This document shows, one piece after another, positions 4,909 to 5,251 of a stretch of DNA of 5,251 bases; within the stretch, counting starts at the first letter, position 1, and each line of letters starts with the position of its first letter. The notes beneath the pieces are model-generated. The model was not told where the DNA came from, searched no databases, and saw nothing but the letters and a program-made list of their open reading frames with translations. Location of the stretch: the NCBI GenBank assembly GCA_003135495.1, contig PLBX01000285.1, forward strand, positions 12,114-17,364. The letters run 5' to 3'. The stretch comes from Acidobacteriaceae bacterium. Its GTDB lineage: Bacteria > Acidobacteriota > Terriglobia > Terriglobales > Acidobacteriaceae. The translations under genes and the position numbers were made by a program.

Positions 4909-5251
4909 GGATGCGAGCGCACCCGTTGCTCCCGAAATTCGCATCATACCCCTCGCTGTCAGCGGAGAAATTCGCGCCGGAGATTCGCTGAGTGAACGCC
5001 TATTGCAGGCGGCTAAAAATTCGGCGTTGCGTTTTCAGGATGGCGACATTCTCGTGGTAAAGCATAAAGTTGTTTCGAAATCCGAAGGCGCAATGGTAGC
5101 CCTCAGTGAAATCGAACCCTCGGCAAGGTCGCGAAAATGGGCTCGGCAATACCGCATCGATGCCCGCGTTAGTGAGTTAGCGTTGCGCGAGAGCCGCCGG
5201 ATCGTCCGCCGCAAGCGCGGAGTTCTAATCACCGAAACCAAGCACGGCTTC
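4889..5251 (+). CDS. cofE: F420-0:gamma-glutamyl ligase CofE, 5' part (runs off the window)
   Basis: CofE adds L-glutamate residues to F420-0 through gamma-linkages using GTP, setting the tail of the cofactor. The first 121 codons are present and still open at the right edge, about half of a typical CofE of roughly 250 residues. Family signatures are IRIIPLAVSGEIRAGDSL (17-34), GDILVVKHKVVSKSEG (52-67), LSEIEPSARS (72-81), ELALRESRRIV (96-106) and the start of the TETKHGF block (115-121). The ATG at 4889 lies inside the end of cofC, in a different frame, giving a 20-bp overlap. It is the only in-frame ATG ahead of the conserved region, and AGG at 4880-4882 is a modest ribosome-binding site. 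The ATG at 4911 is out of frame. About 16 residues precede the first conserved strand, longer than in archaeal CofE. Whether a C-terminal reductase domain follows, as in mycobacterial FbiB, cannot be seen. Confidence 0.92.
   Translation, partial: MPSRSAKDASAPVAPEIRIIPLAVSGEIRAGDSLSERLLQAAKNSALRFQDGDILVVKHKVVSKSEGAMVALSEIEPSARSRKWARQYRIDARVSELALRESRRIVRRKRGVLITETKHGF

Larger units (their letters stand above)
2115..5251 (+). other. Coenzyme F420 biosynthesis operon cofG-cofD-cofC-cofE
   Basis: Four genes of one pathway run in the same direction with a gap of 2 nt (cofG-cofD), an overlap of 4 nt (cofD-cofC) and an overlap of 20 nt (cofC-cofE), so they are almost certainly co-transcribed and translationally coupled. 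Together they cover part of FO synthesis, donor activation, transfer and glutamylation. CofH is missing from the visible part. No convincing promoter was found in the 154 bases before cofG; TTGCAC at 2050-2055 has no good -10 at the right distance. Confidence 0.9.

Noticed and set aside
4911..4913. ATG just after the cofC stop as the cofE start
   Set aside because: It is out of frame with the conserved CofE sequence; the ATG at 4889 is in frame.
788..5251. Single operon joining the acyl-CoA dehydrogenase gene to the F420 genes
   Set aside because: A 154-bp gap filled by a repeat separates them, and this dehydrogenase type uses FAD, not F420, so a functional link is unsupported.

Overview
The window reads as a piece of chromosome from a free-living bacterium, most likely an Acidobacteriota member (Koribacter/Sulfotelmatobacter-like). 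The taxonomic guess rests on (i) an intergenic element whose core, CATCCTGAGCGAAGCGAAGG, I recognise as an interspersed repeat very common in that phylum; (ii) traces of a second widespread intergenic repeat (CCACGG.../...TCCGTG...GTGG type); and (iii) the style of the proteins. No search was run, so this is inference. All convincing genes lie on the + strand, and there is no gene-free stretch above about 240 bases.

Layout. 1-236 is non-coding; its left edge looks like half of an intergenic repeat, and it contains a plausible sigma70-type promoter. 237-602 encodes a short DksA/TraR-type zinc-finger protein with the DxxDxA tip motif of true DksA. 603-787 is an intergenic region carrying three tandem copies of a TGTACAGTTTGTC unit that run directly into the interspersed repeat. 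788-1960 encodes an acyl-CoA dehydrogenase close to the short/branched-chain (2-methylbutyryl-CoA) type. 1961-2114 is an intergenic region dominated by an imperfect inverted repeat.

From 2115 to the right edge lies a tightly packed coenzyme F420 biosynthesis operon: cofG (radical SAM, half of the deazaflavin FO synthase), cofD (phospho-lactyl/PEP transferase to FO), cofC (guanylyltransferase that makes the activated donor for CofD) and the first 121 codons of cofE (gamma-glutamyl ligase). Spacings are +2, -4 and -20 nt, which points to translational coupling. CofC activates the three-carbon phospho-acid with GTP, CofD passes it to FO to give F420-0 or dehydro-F420-0, and CofE adds the glutamate tail. 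CofH, the partner of CofG in FO synthesis, is not in the window; it should be downstream or elsewhere in the genome.

The F420 cluster is the most interesting content. It is not a new system in itself, but its separate-gene organisation (not the fused FbiC of Actinobacteria), the unresolved three-carbon substrate, and the unknown use of F420 in this lineage deserve follow-up.
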